DNA from: Bathymodiolus brooksi
Taxonomy: Eukaryota; Mollusca; Bivalvia; Mytilida; Modiolidae
Reading direction: 5' to 3'
DNA: 64,000 nucleotides
NCBI GenBank assembly: GCA_963680875.1
Contig: OY804580.1
Location: 109,743,534 to 109,807,533 of the forward strand
A program made the position numbers and the translations under genes. Positions 1-12,600 of this stretch are shown here, one piece after another. Each line of letters opens with the position of its first letter. The stretch's first letter is position 1. Under the pieces are notes generated by a model. That model was not told the DNA's origin, made no database searches, and saw only the letters and a list, made by a program, of their open reading frames with translations.

Positions 1-277
1 AAGCTGGTACTGCAACTTCCGCTTTCTGCCAGGTACCAGACGAAAATGACAAGGACCATAATTCAGTTTCATCTTTTTCCTTTGACACATCTTTAATTTT
101 CAGTGACAATGCATAATTTCCGTAAGACGTGTATGCAAAATGTAAACATCTTTCATTTGCCGTTTTGCTTAGTCTAACTTGCAAAACTGCCTCAGATAAT
201 TTATTGTCTTGTACTAAGTATTTGTCTGCATATAAAAAGTTACCTACAATTAAAGCAAAAATTGTAACATACTATAA

Positions 278-500
278 GAAGCAGGAAATGCTTACCCTTT
301 GCGCGCAGCTGGGTTCAACCCCGGGTTTTTTTTTGTTGGGGTCCGTGTTGCTCATTGTTTAGTTCTCTGCGTAGTGTTGTGTCTTTGTGTTTTGTTTGTA
401 TTCGTACTGTGTCTTGTGTGTCCGGTGTTGTCGGTGTCTCTGGAATGTCCATTCTTGATTGTCCTTCGGTTTTCTCTAACATTTATTCAAAATAAAAGTA
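278..500 (+). repeat. R1 dispersed repeat copy
   Basis: Starts GAAGCAGGAAATGCTTACCC, then GGGTTCAACCCCGG, GTGTTGCTCA and a T/G-rich part ending TCCTTCGGTTTTCTC. The same order recurs in R1 copies near 6.85, 12.4, 43.9, 62.0 and 63.9 kb and inverted near 3.3, 11.6, 23.7 and 58.5-59.2 kb. Confidence 0.8.
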
Positions 501-589
501 AACATAATTGTCATTAGCATAACTTCTGCATGATTTGTAATTATGACATGCTGTGAATGAGTAATTGTTGTATAATACCATGTGATCAT

Positions 590-830
590 TCGTTTAGCTA
601 TGTCAAGCCAACAAGTTGCATTTGTTGAAATGATGATGTCGCTTTGAACTTGACCCAACATGTTGAGTTGGATTTAGTGCTAGCTCACTGAAACAACAGC
701 CCGCTAGTAGAAAAGTCTCCCCAGTAGAACACATTGAGAGAGACCCGCTTTGACATTAGTCCTTAATATTACATGCTTAGCCAAAACAAAAAACCCAGCA
801 AATACCAATGTTATCATCTTTGGCTTAACC
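590..830 (-). repeat. S2 tRNA-SINE-like copy, decayed
   Basis: GTTGGATTTAGTGCTAGCTC, ACTGAAACAACAGCCC, then CAAATACCAATG-TTATCATCTTTGG matches copies near 33.8, 35.4 and 63.2 kb. The tRNA-like head is missing here. Confidence 0.65.
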
Positions 831-934
831 AGCCCTTGGAAATGCTGTGAAATATTTATAAACAATTTGTTTCAATATTGGATCCGTCCCTAAATTACGT
901 CTTAATATAAAACATTCAATGAATTGTCTTACAC

Positions 935-1153
935 AGTTTTCAACAACATTTCAGTTATATCGTGGCTCTCAGATACATTGATGAATTAAAACTTAGTACC
1001 TTTGAGACAAGCATCGGCATCTCATAGATCACTGATAAACTCTTCACGCAAAATTGTTTCGAGTGCACCTCGATCGCGTGTTTGGGCATCGAAATAAGAA
1101 TTGTGGTGGTGATAGGCACTGATAACACAAGCAGATATTAATCCAACTTACCG
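935..1153 (-). repeat. S1 tRNA-derived SINE copy feeding the 40-bp array
   Basis: Inverted S1: TTTCAACAACATTTCAGTTA, a diverged middle, GAGTGCACCTCG, GGTGATAGGCACTGA, then AATCCAACTTACCGTACGACC. The last bases merge into the tandem unit that follows. Confidence 0.7.
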
Positions 1154-2175
1154 TACGACCGTGGCTAGTACGGATCTTATTGTAATATATCTATACGACC
1201 GTGGCTAGTACGGAGCTTATTGTAATATATCTATACGACCGTGGCTAGTACGTATCTTATTGTAATATATCTATACGACCGTGGCTAGTACGGACCTTAT
1301 TGTAATATATCTATAAGACTGTGGCTAGTACGGACCGTATTGTAATATATCTATGCGACCGTGGCTAGTACGGATCTTATTGTAATATATCTATACGACC
1401 GTGGCTAGTACGGACCTTATTGTAATATATATATACGACCGTGGCTAGTACGGACCTTATTGTAATATATTTATACGACCGTGGCTAGTACGGATCTTAT
1501 TGTAATATATCTATATGACCGTGGCTAGTACGGACCTTATTGTAATATATCTATACGACCGTGGCTAGTACGGACCTTATTGTAATATATCTATACGACC
1601 GTGGCTAGTATGGAACTTATTGTAATATATATATACGATCGTGGCTAGTACGGACCTTATTGTAATATATATATACGACTGTGACTAGAACAGACCTTAT
1701 TGTAATACATGTATATATATATATATACGACCGTGGCTAGTACGGACCTTATTGTAATACATGTATATATATATATACGACCGTGGCTAGTACGGACCTT
1801 ATTGTAATACATGTATATATATACGACCGTGGCTAGTACGGACCTTATTGTAATACATGTATATATATATATATATACGACCGTGGCTAGTACGGACCTT
1901 ATTGTAATACGTGTATATATATATATATATATACGACCGTGGCTAGTACGGACCTTATTGTAATACATGTATATATATATATATACGACCGTGGCTAGAA
2001 CGGACCTTATTGTAATACATGTATATATATACGACCGTGGCTAGTACGGACCTTATTGTAATACATGTATATATATATATACGACTGTGACTAGTACGGA
2101 CCTTATTGTAATACATGCATATATATATATACGACCGTGGCTAGTACGGACCTTATTGTAATATATCTATTGTAA
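1154..2175. repeat. 40-bp minisatellite, later units expanded by TA runs
   Basis: Unit ACGACCGTGGCTAGTACGGA followed by CCTTATTGTAATATATCTAT. About 13 units of exactly 40 bp are followed by roughly 10 units of 42-54 bp where (TA)n of varying length replaces the unit end and TGTAATATAT becomes TGTAATACATG. It lies left of the last identified protease exon, presumably in an intron. Confidence 0.95.
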
Positions 2176-2184
2176 TATATCTAT

Positions 2185-2300
2185 AACAGTATTATTAGGC
2201 TTTCCAATCTTTCGATTTTCAGCGTAACTTATGAAGGTTATTCCAGACATGGTGTCGTGCGCACTAAGATTGATATCTACGATTTATTTATAAAGGGAAC
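2185..2300 (+). repeat. R3 dispersed repeat fragment
   Basis: TTAGGCTTTCCAATCTTTCG, AACTTATGAAGGTTATTCCAG, GTGCGCACTAAGATTGATATC. Same order as near 15.45, 19.3, 32.2 and 63.6 kb. Confidence 0.7.
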
Positions 2301-2374
2301 GAACTCTTACTTGGTCTTACTAAGTTTCAAAAGTGCTGGGTTAAGATCAAATGATAGAAATAAATAATATTTAC

Positions 2375-2527
2375 CTTTCTGTGTACCAAATGTGTTATCA
2401 GTCAATGGCTGGCCTCCAATTGTCCATCCAGCCTTTCTATGAGTCCACATGAATTGACCAGTTGAAATATCAGTAAATCCACACATGCCAGGTGTCTCAA
2501 AATTACAGTTGTTATTAACCAGTTCAT
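2375..2527 (-). CDS. Protease exon 13: first part of a C-terminal MAM domain
   Basis: Reads [33 protein letters not shown] and DNTFGTQK. The pattern C-x-FE, CGF, W and D-T/F-GTQ is the opening of a MAM adhesion domain. 153 bp, phase 1-1. The remaining MAM exons should lie to the left of or at the window edge. Confidence 0.85.
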
Positions 2528-5500
2528 CTACAAAATGTAACCATAGTTATTCCTTAGCTTGAAATATTAAGAAAATCATCAACTATATACCACTGGCAAA
2601 CATGTTTAATTACATTATTGATATCATTTATGTGTCTGCACATTTTAGCCTTGTGTGTTTAGTGTTTAATTATAATGTGAAGGTCATTAGCTATGATTAT
2701 GGATGTTTGAAGGCGCATGCATAGCTATATCATGACGGCCAGTTTTATTGGACGATAGAAAAACTGTGATTCCGTCAGAAAACCTGCGACCTTTCGTTAG
2801 TGACTGAAAATGATTTCACATCAAATGTCTTTGTTTTTTGTCTTTGTAAGTGCCCTACGACACTATATAACACTCTTGTTATTTAGAGTTGCACGTGTAT
2901 AAATTAAAACTCTCTGGTAACTGTCTCTCGTGTATAAAATCGATTCGCGTACACTTTATATAATTAACAACCCGAATTTGAACTTACAAATTTAAATAGT
3001 GACATGCTGTTACATATTGCATAATAACGTTCTATAAAATCTATAGTATTATTCGGTGGAAAGGATACAAAATAAAAGATGTCGAGTGTATACAATTCCT
3101 AACACACATTCTGTATATGTTCCCGTGTCTAAGAGTTAAACCTTATGCAATTCCATTATATAGCAACATATGCATACACATAGACGTTAGAGAATACAGA
3201 AGAGGCAATCAAAAAGGACATTCCAGAGAAACTGGCAACATAGGGTACACAAGACGAAGAAAAACAAACCAAACCATAACACAATATGTAGTGGACACCA
3301 CTATGCGTAAGCAAGCACAAATTACGTAAATAAGACATGGGCCTTCCTACAAACAACTGGAGGTAAAGACGAAGCGAACATCACTTTTATGCGGAAGGAA
3401 ATGACAACTGACATCACAACACGGAAATCAGAACGTAAAGACACATAATAGGACAACTCAAAATACTAAAAAGATGAGCAACACGAACCCCACCAAAAAC
3501 CCGGGGGTGAAGTCAGGTACTCGTGAAGGGTAAGCAGTTCCCGTCTCTCTTAATTCATATATAAGACACCCGCCATGTTACTCATGTATATATACAGTTA
3601 ATGCACGTAGGACACCATTATATGCAACAAACTCAAATAAGATAAAAACGAAATTTAAGTTAGCATCGCTTTCAGATACCTCTTTCTATTACAGACATGA
3701 TCCACGACATGTACTCTGTAATTCTTGTATAAACTCCTGGAGAATTAGGTGCACCACACACAGAGCTACCCCAGCTTGTGATCCCCACCAACGTCCATGT
3801 TGTTTGATCTCTACTACACATAAGTGGACCACCACTATCACCCTGCAAAATAATACAATGTAGTACTAATATAATTCTCTTCTAGAATAACATTTCTCAG
3901 GTACGCTCAAAGTCAAAAAATTCAAAAGTCAAATAATGTATCCATAGTCTGTCTTTCAACAATGAATTTTCATTATTTGCATTTTTTTTACATCTGTTAG
4001 ATCTGGAAAACACCTGCATGACGGCAACATTTCACTAAGAGGGAAGGTGTTTTGGGGCTATTGATTCTTGCCTCTTTTTTTTGCGATGTCCCTATTATAT
4101 TTTGGAACTGGTCAGAAGTGTGATATGTTTTGTTTTTCCTTTATTTCAAATTCTATTGTAACTGACAACATACATAAATTATTCACAGTATTAACTGACA
4201 ACATACATAAATTATTCATTGTATTAACTGACAACATACATAAATTATTCACAGTATTAATTGACAACATACATAGATTATTCACAGTATTAACTGACAA
4301 CATACATAAATTATTCACAGTATTAACTGACAATATACATAAATTATTCACAGTATTAACTGGCAACATACATAAATTATTCACAGTATTAACTGACAAC
4401 ATACATACATTATTCACAGTATTAACTGACAACATATATAAATTATTCACAGTATTAACTGGCATAATAATCAAATATCATGTCTCACAATATAAAGAGA
4501 AGCCGAAATATAGAAAATATAGTCCGCTTGTAACTGTTAGCTACCACACAATTAATCAGATATTTGAAAACAAACTGCAATATAAGCAAATGAACTAACA
4601 TTATTTCTTTCCGTAATCTTGACATAACCTACCATCTATAACTCAATTCAGTTTCTTACCTGACATGAATCTGCACCTCCTTCCAATAATCCAGCACATA
4701 TCATACTCTCGTTTATCTGAGTCGAGTACGCCCTACTGCATTTTGTATTTGTCCAGAGATGTACTTTAGCATGTTGAAGGGTATTAGGTAGATATTGCGA
4801 GGTTTTATCTGAAATTTTAATACACGCAGTTTTTCAATTTTATTAGTAAACTTGATAATTTATATAGAACGTCTAAACAAACAATGACACATTTTGTCTA
4901 AATATCATGAAAAACAAACACAAAAAACCCAAGTCAGACAGTATATTGATGCAGAACACAACAGCAAATGAACAAAAACCTGACAACATGAACTCCCCCA
5001 AAGACATTTACATGGCGGTCATTTGGAAGACTTCGTAGTCGTGGAGTCGTCATTTCCAAATCCAGGTAATTTAAATGGAATAAACAACTTCATGGAAACT
5101 GATGATCCACTAATTCATAATGACGACAATATTATTTGTGAAACAATGTCTTGCATATCCCTTTATCGCAACCTTGGTATGGCAGTTTCCTAGCAAAACT
5201 ATTCTTTAGAATAGTGTACTTGATTCAACTAGAATACAAACGCTAAATATGCAGGAAACACAGTAATGAAGTTCTTAAAGAAAGGAAAATGTACTACTAG
5301 AAAATCAGAGGGTATTATCAAGCGAGTAAGAGAGAAATCACACTCATGAATTAATATGCAATAGTGATTTATCATTACGTACTTCCTCTATCATTATTGT
5401 ACATTTAAGTAATATACTATACTATAAACTCTCTATGGATGTTTGTGTAATCTATAACATTTGGGAACATGAAACTAGCTTAACCCCTCCACATTTATTG

Positions 5501-6650
5501 AAGTGACTGTAGCAAGCCACGAATGTGGACGGTCATGTATTTGTGTGTTATGGTTATCGATTTCCATGACTTTTCTATTGGAATTTGGAATTGTTCCGAC
5601 AGCGTGCTATTTATTGCTCTTCATTTTATTGATACATACCTGACGGATCTGTTGTGCCCCAGCCTGCAATATAACAAACACTATCATATGGTATACTCTG
5701 TCTCAGATGTGGTAGACATATTGGTCGTGTGACGTCATCAAATGTTACTGGTTGTTGTAGACGTAACAATGCGATGTCAGCATTGTTTATAGAATCGTAA
5801 TTAGGATGACGAACTATCGCAGCCACCCGTAGAATTTTACCATTTCTGCCATCTTTATAGTTGGTGCCTATTATAATCGATATCATATGGGGTGTGTTCA
5901 TGCTACTGAAATGTATAAGTTTGTATTTATGGGTTAAGAATATGGGTGTATACTGCAACTTTTAACATACTTAACGGTGTTATCTCCTCCTTTACTAATG
6001 TGATTGTTATGTGTAATATGTTAAGTAATTCAATCATTTCTGCAATAAGTATCGATAACATAAAAGCAATAGATGCGTTTTGAGTGATTACCTAGTTTTT
6101 AATTGTAATACTCAACAGTATTTATTCTTACCATGACCATAACATTAATTGTCGTATTATATATATTCAACAAAAATGGTGGAACAGTGATGTATAGTAT
6201 ATCTACTGTTGATAGTGCGAAAGATTTTGATTATTCCAGTAGAAATATTATGATACTTACTTTTGCAAGCAATGTCCGGCTGTTACCACCCATGTACCTG
6301 ATATCAATGCACCTCCGCAAACAAAATAATCCCCGATTCGTATTCCTACTGTCCATGGCCATTGTCCAAGATAAGACTGTGAACCACCAATAATATAGGG
6401 AATCATTAGCGAAGGACTTCTCTCTCCACACTCTGCAATATGGGAAAATTCCTTATTCAACACTTAACAAACGTGATAACAAGAGGCTATTGCAAGTTGT
6501 TTCATTTACATAAAAGCTGCATGGCAACCTCCAAACACAATGCATTCATTTACTCTTCGTCATATGGGAGAGTTTGGATATTTCATATGTACCGCACAAC
6601 TAACGACCTCTCCTTCAAGAAGTTTATCCCGCTTTAGATAAAACTATAAG

Positions 6651-6684
<34 letters not shown>

Positions 6685-9600
6685 GTTCTCTGATGGAGTG
6701 GTGAAGAAGAATGCATTTTCGTGAATATTACATATTCAAAAGAAATAACAATAAAATCATTTGAAAATTCAACGGTTTCCAATTATGGGTAATATTCCCC
6801 TTTAAATTTCGACACAACGATGAAACAAGAATAACACGACGGGTTCCATATGTGAAGCAGGAACTGCTTACCCTTCCGCAGCACCAGTGGATGCTTCCTG
6901 TTTTAATTGGGTTCGTGTTCTTGATCTTTGGTTTTCTGTGTGTAGTTTTGTAGATCGTTGTTTGTCCTGTTGTCCTTTTTCTTTTGGCGATTGTATTGTC
7001 TGTCCTTCTTCAACTTACGGCTTCTGATGACCCCTTTGGTATCTTTTGGCCATTGTATTGTCTGTCCTTCTTCAACTTACGGCTTCTGATGACCCCTTTG
7101 GTATCTTTTGGCCATTGTATTGTCTGTCCTTCTTCAACTTACGGCTTCTGATGACCCCTTTGGTATCTTTTGGCGATTGTATTGTCTGTCCTTCTTCAAC
7201 TTACGGCTTCTGATGACCCCTTTGGTATCTTTTGGCGATTGTATTGTCTGTCCTTCATCAACTTACGGCTTCTGATGACCCCTTTGGTATCTTTTGTCGA
7301 TTGCATTGTCTATCCTTCTTCAACTTATGGCTTCTGATGACCCCTTTGGTATCTTTTGGCGATTGTATTGTCTGTCCTTCTTCAACTTACGGCTTCTGAT
7401 GACCCCTTTGGTATCTTTTGGCGATTGTATTGTCTGTCCTTCTTCAACTTACGGCTTCTGATGACCCCTTTGGTATCTTTTGGCGATTGTATTGTCTGTC
7501 CTTCTTCAACTTACGGCTTCTGATGACCCCTTTGGTATCTTTTGGCAATTGTATTGTCTGTCTTTCTTCAACTTACGGCTTCTGATGACCCCTTTGGTAT
7601 CTTTTGGCGATTGTATTGTCTATCCTTCTTCAACTTACGGCTTCTGATGACCCCTTTGGTATCTTTTGTCGATTGTATTGTCTGTCCTTCTTCAACCTAC
7701 GGCTTCTTATGACCCCTTTGGTATCTTTTGGCGATTGTATTGTCTGTCCTTCTTCAACTTACGGCTTCTGATGACCCCTTTGGTATCTTTTGGCGATTGT
7801 ATTGTCTGTCTTTCTTCAACTTACGCTTCTGATGACCCCTTTGGTATCTTTTGGCGATTGTATTGTCTGTCCTTCTTCAACTTACGGCTTCTGATGACCC
7901 CTTTGGTATCTTTTGGCGATTGTATTGTCTGTCTTTCTTCAACTTACGGCTTCTGATGACCCCTTTGGTATCTTTTGGCGATTGTATTGTTTGTCTTTCT
8001 TCAACTTACGGCTTCTGATGACCCCTTTGGTATCTTTTGGCGATTGTATTGTCTGTCCTTCTTCAACTTACGGCTTCTGATGACCCCTTTGGTATCTTTT
8101 GGCGATTGTATTGTCTATCCTTCTTCAACTTACGGCTTCTGATGACCCCTTTGGTATCTTTTGTCGATTGCATTGTCTGTCCTTCTTCAACCTACGGCTT
8201 CTGATGACCCCTTTGGTATCTTTTGTCGATTGTATTGTCTGTCCTTCTTCAACTTACGGCTTCTGATGACCCCTTTGGTATCTTTTGGCGATTGTATTGT
8301 CTGTCCTTCTTCAACTTACGGCTTCTGATGACCCCTTTGGTATCTTTTGGCGATTGTATTGTCTGTCCTTCTTCAACTTACGGCTTCTGATGACCCCTTT
8401 GGTATCTTTTGGCGATTGTATTGTCTGTCTTTCTTCAACTTACGGCTTCTGATGACCCCTTTGGTATCTTTTGGCGATTGTATTGTTTGTCTTTCTTCAA
8501 CTTACGGCTTCTGATGACCCCTTTGGTATCTTTTGGCGATTGTATTGTCTGTCCTTCTTCAACTTACGGCTTCTGATGACCCCTTTGGTATCTTTTGGCG
8601 ATTGTATTGTCTATCCTTCTTCAACTTACGGCTTCTGATGACCCCTTTGGTATCTTTTGTCGATTGCATTGTCTGTCCTTCTTCAACCTACGGCTTCTGA
8701 TGACCCCTTTGGTATCTTTTGGCGATTGTATTGTCTGTCCTTCTTCAACTTACGGCTTCTGATGACCCCTTTGGTATCTTTTGGCGATTGTATTGTCTGT
8801 CCTTCTTCAACTTACGGCTTCTGATGACCCCTTTGGTATCTTTTGGCCATTGTATTGTCTGTCCTTCTTCAACTTACGGCTTCTGATTACCCCTTTGGTA
8901 TCTTTTGGCCATTGTATGGTCTATCTTTCTTCAACTCACGGCTTCTGATGACCCCTTTGGTATCTTTTGGCGATTGTATTGTCTGTCCTTCTTCAACTTA
9001 CGGCTTCTGATGACCCCTTTGGTATCTTTTGGCAATTGTATTGTCTGTCCTTCTTCAACTTACGGCTTCTGATGACCCCTTTGGTATCTTTTGGCCATTG
9101 TATTGTCTATCTTTCTTCAACTCACGGCTTCTGATGACCCCTTTGGTATCTTTTGGCGATTGTATTGTCTGTCCTTCTTCAACTTACGGCTTCTGATGAC
9201 CCCTTTGGTATCTTTTGGCAATTGTATTGTCTGTCCTTCTTCAACTTACGGCTTCTGATGACCCCTTTGGTATCTTTTGGCCATTGTATTGTCTATCTTT
9301 CTTCAACTCACAGCTTCTGATGACCCCTTTGGTATCTTTTGGCGATTGTATTGTCTGTCCTTCTTCAACTTACAGCTTCTGATGACCCCTTTGGTATCTT
9401 TTGGCCATTGTATTGTCTATCTTTCTTCAACTCACGGCTTCTGATGACCTCTTTGGTATCTTTTGGCCATTGTGTTGTCTGTCCTTCTTCAATCTACGGC
9501 TTCTGATGACCCTCTGATGACCCCTTTGGTATCTTCAAGCTTTTCCTAGATTGTATTTCCTGACGATAAGACATACCTTCTTTACTACAACTTAGTATAA

Positions 9601-12600
9601 CTTCAGTATGACTTTGACACGTGGTAGTAGGCTGTAAGTTATTGTACATCAGCTTGTTATTTACGTTATACTGATTTGACATGAATACTTTCTGGGTTGA
9701 TGGTACAATGTTTGAATTTGAGAATCTGCAAAAAATAAAACAATAAAGTGTCCTGCATTTCACAATAACATATACAGATGATAACAATGGGGTTCATTAC
9801 AGTACCATGTTGTTTATTCTTACTCGGATGTTAATTTCGGTCACTAGAGGAATATTAATTATCTTTTCATTATTATACACACCGCCAGCACAGTTGTAAA
9901 TTATAATAGAAAAATCGCAGAAAAATCGCAGAAATAGAGAAAACTCGATACCTGGCGCAATAAATAACACATTTACTACTAGTAGCTCAATGATTTGTCA
10001 TTTTTATATATATGCTTTATGAACGTGTGATGAGGAACACCAATAAAAGGTCTGTCCCTTCATGGAAACTATTTCTCTTTGAAGGTATCTCGTGTTAATT
10101 GAAGTCTATGTCTATTGTTTTGCTTTCGAGTTGATCCGGCCTGAAAACTATTCGGCCTTATGCAAATCCGGCCTTAAACAAATGCGGCCTTAGTTGATTC
10201 GGCCTTAGTTGATACGGCCTTGGTTAAATAATGCGGTCTCAGTTAAGAATGATGTGTATCTATGGATATATAGGATACATACAATAAAACGACACATTGT
10301 GATGATTTGAGTAAATAATTAAGTGATGGTCCTACTATTACATAGTCTGTGTTGCCACTGGAAACAACTGTCACACTCTAAAGCATGCTGCTTTGGACGG
10401 ACGTTCTGCTCACACACAATACAAGGAAACGACACAGTTGATAGTTTTGAAAATAGTAGGACCATCACCAAAATATGCATATATTAGTGCGGTTTCATCA
10501 AAAGAATTGGAGTACTTTTGAGTAATTTATAGTATGGCTTCCTTTTACTTTTTGGTAGCCCTTATAATCATACTGCCAGTGCAATTATACGACTATTAAA
10601 CAAATGATAATTAATTGCAAGAGAACATCTAAGGAATTTCGCTTGTTGACAGCTTGGTATATCAACCTGAATTATTTTTCTAATCATCAACTTCAATGGA
10701 AATGATTTCCGTCATTATTACCAAAAATTACTAATTAAAAAATTGTTAAAATAATAACGATTTATTATGGCTTTTCATATTGAGTTACGAGTAAATCTTG
10801 TGAAAACACTACAAGTTCCAATATTTTATTCATCATATCCATGTATATTTAAATAATATTTTAAATTTAAATAGAACTTTTATTTTTTAATTATTGTTTT
10901 CCATTTGATATAAGGCTGGATTTGCCGTAGGCCGCATAAATATATGATAAGGCCGGAACATCAATTTTATATAAGGCCGGATTTGCGTAAGGCCGCATCA
11001 ACTAAGGCCGAATCTACTACGGCCGAATCTGCCATAAGGCCGAAACAACTTGTAAGGATTGTTTTCCCATGTATTTGTTAACCTTTGGTTTATTAATGTT
11101 TTTTAGTTTGCCAAATGTGAACGTTATAGATATCTCACAAGAAAAGTTTCACGATCTCATAGGGATAATCAGCAGTAAATTGAAAACAGACATACAATAC
11201 AATGACAAAAAGAAAAAGGAGAAAAAGACAAACAATGATCCGGAAATAATACATATTTCATTCTACCTTCATTTCAGGTGGTACCATACACTTCAGGTAA
11301 AATTTGATCTCCTCGTTTAATTTTTTTAATTTTTTTTTGGCAGTGTGTTTGAATATATCCACTGTAATAAATATCAAAATTTTAGCAAATTTCAACCAAC
11401 AGACTCAGAGCTATACATTCACTAGCCACATAGCAGCTTTTCTCTCTGTGGTTTTGATCACCGAGATGCTTGAAATATGCATACAAACATCATATGATCA
11501 AAACGTTCAACTGATTTTAAAGAGTTATCTATCTGTAGTGTATGGTACCCCCTTAATAAGAGATTGCAGATATCAAAAGGGTAATCCGAAATCAAAGAAG
11601 ACAGACAACTCAATGGTCAAAAGAAAAAGGACAAATAACGATCTACAAAACCCTACACAAAAATCGAGCATGCTTAATCTTTTATTTGTTTTATAAATAA
11701 CACCCAAGTCATTGACACAGTAAGCTTGATTATAATTCTGAATACGATATATATTTTAAATTAAACTTTATTTAATAACATGGTGTGAAGTTTGTTTAAA
11801 ATAATTTAAAACAACTTACCTATGCGAAAGATATTTACATAAGAACTTTCCCATAGACACATTCCAGTTGTCACCACATAATGGAAGCAGCGAGGATCCA
11901 TACCGAAGATGTAAACCTTTGTCACTCAGAGTTACTAAAGAAAATCAAGTCACGTTTTAACGATTGTAGTATACATATTTATTACATACTTAGTTCAAAT
12001 AAAGGCATTTTTGTATGACCAATATGACCGGAAGTAACTGTCCATATTTTCACACCCCGGGAAAATAACCGTTATTGGATTACTACAAGATCATTTCCAT
12101 ATCGAGGCCCATATTGGCTCGGGCCAATATGGGCCTCGACTTCGTCTCAGGCCAATATGGGTGTCTCTTTTCTAGATGTCGGAAGTATGTAATAAATAGT
12201 TTAATACATGGGCATTTCCACTGCGTCTCGGGCCAATATGGGGGTCTCGGGATGATAACCAGGCCAATATGGAAATGCCCATGTATTAATCTGTAAATAT
12301 CAATATGAACCAATAATAGTGAGTTAGTGGTGAATAGAGTAACCTGACGGGTGTCACATGTGGAGCAAACTATATCATTTTATACTGGCTTCATTTCTTA
12401 AGAGTAATGAACAGCCTTGTAACAAGAGTTATATTATGGGTGCCACATGTGGAGCAGGAACTGCTTAACCTTCCGCAGTACCTGCGTTCATCCCCGGTTT
12501 TAAGTGGGGTTCGTGTTACTAGATTTTTAGTTTTCTATGTAGTGTTTTATAGATCGTTGTTTGTCCCTTTGTCATGTTTCTTTTTGGCCATTGTGTTTCT

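Noticed and set aside
1..25. Possible next MAM exon (minus strand, after a CTGGCAG acceptor)
   Set aside because: Only 25 bp are visible; the phase-1 joined reading does not look like MAM, and a better-looking frame would need an unseen intermediate exon.
9494..9787. 97-codon minus-strand frame as a single gene
   Set aside because: Its centre is protease exon 8; the ends are readthrough into the intron and the 62-bp array.
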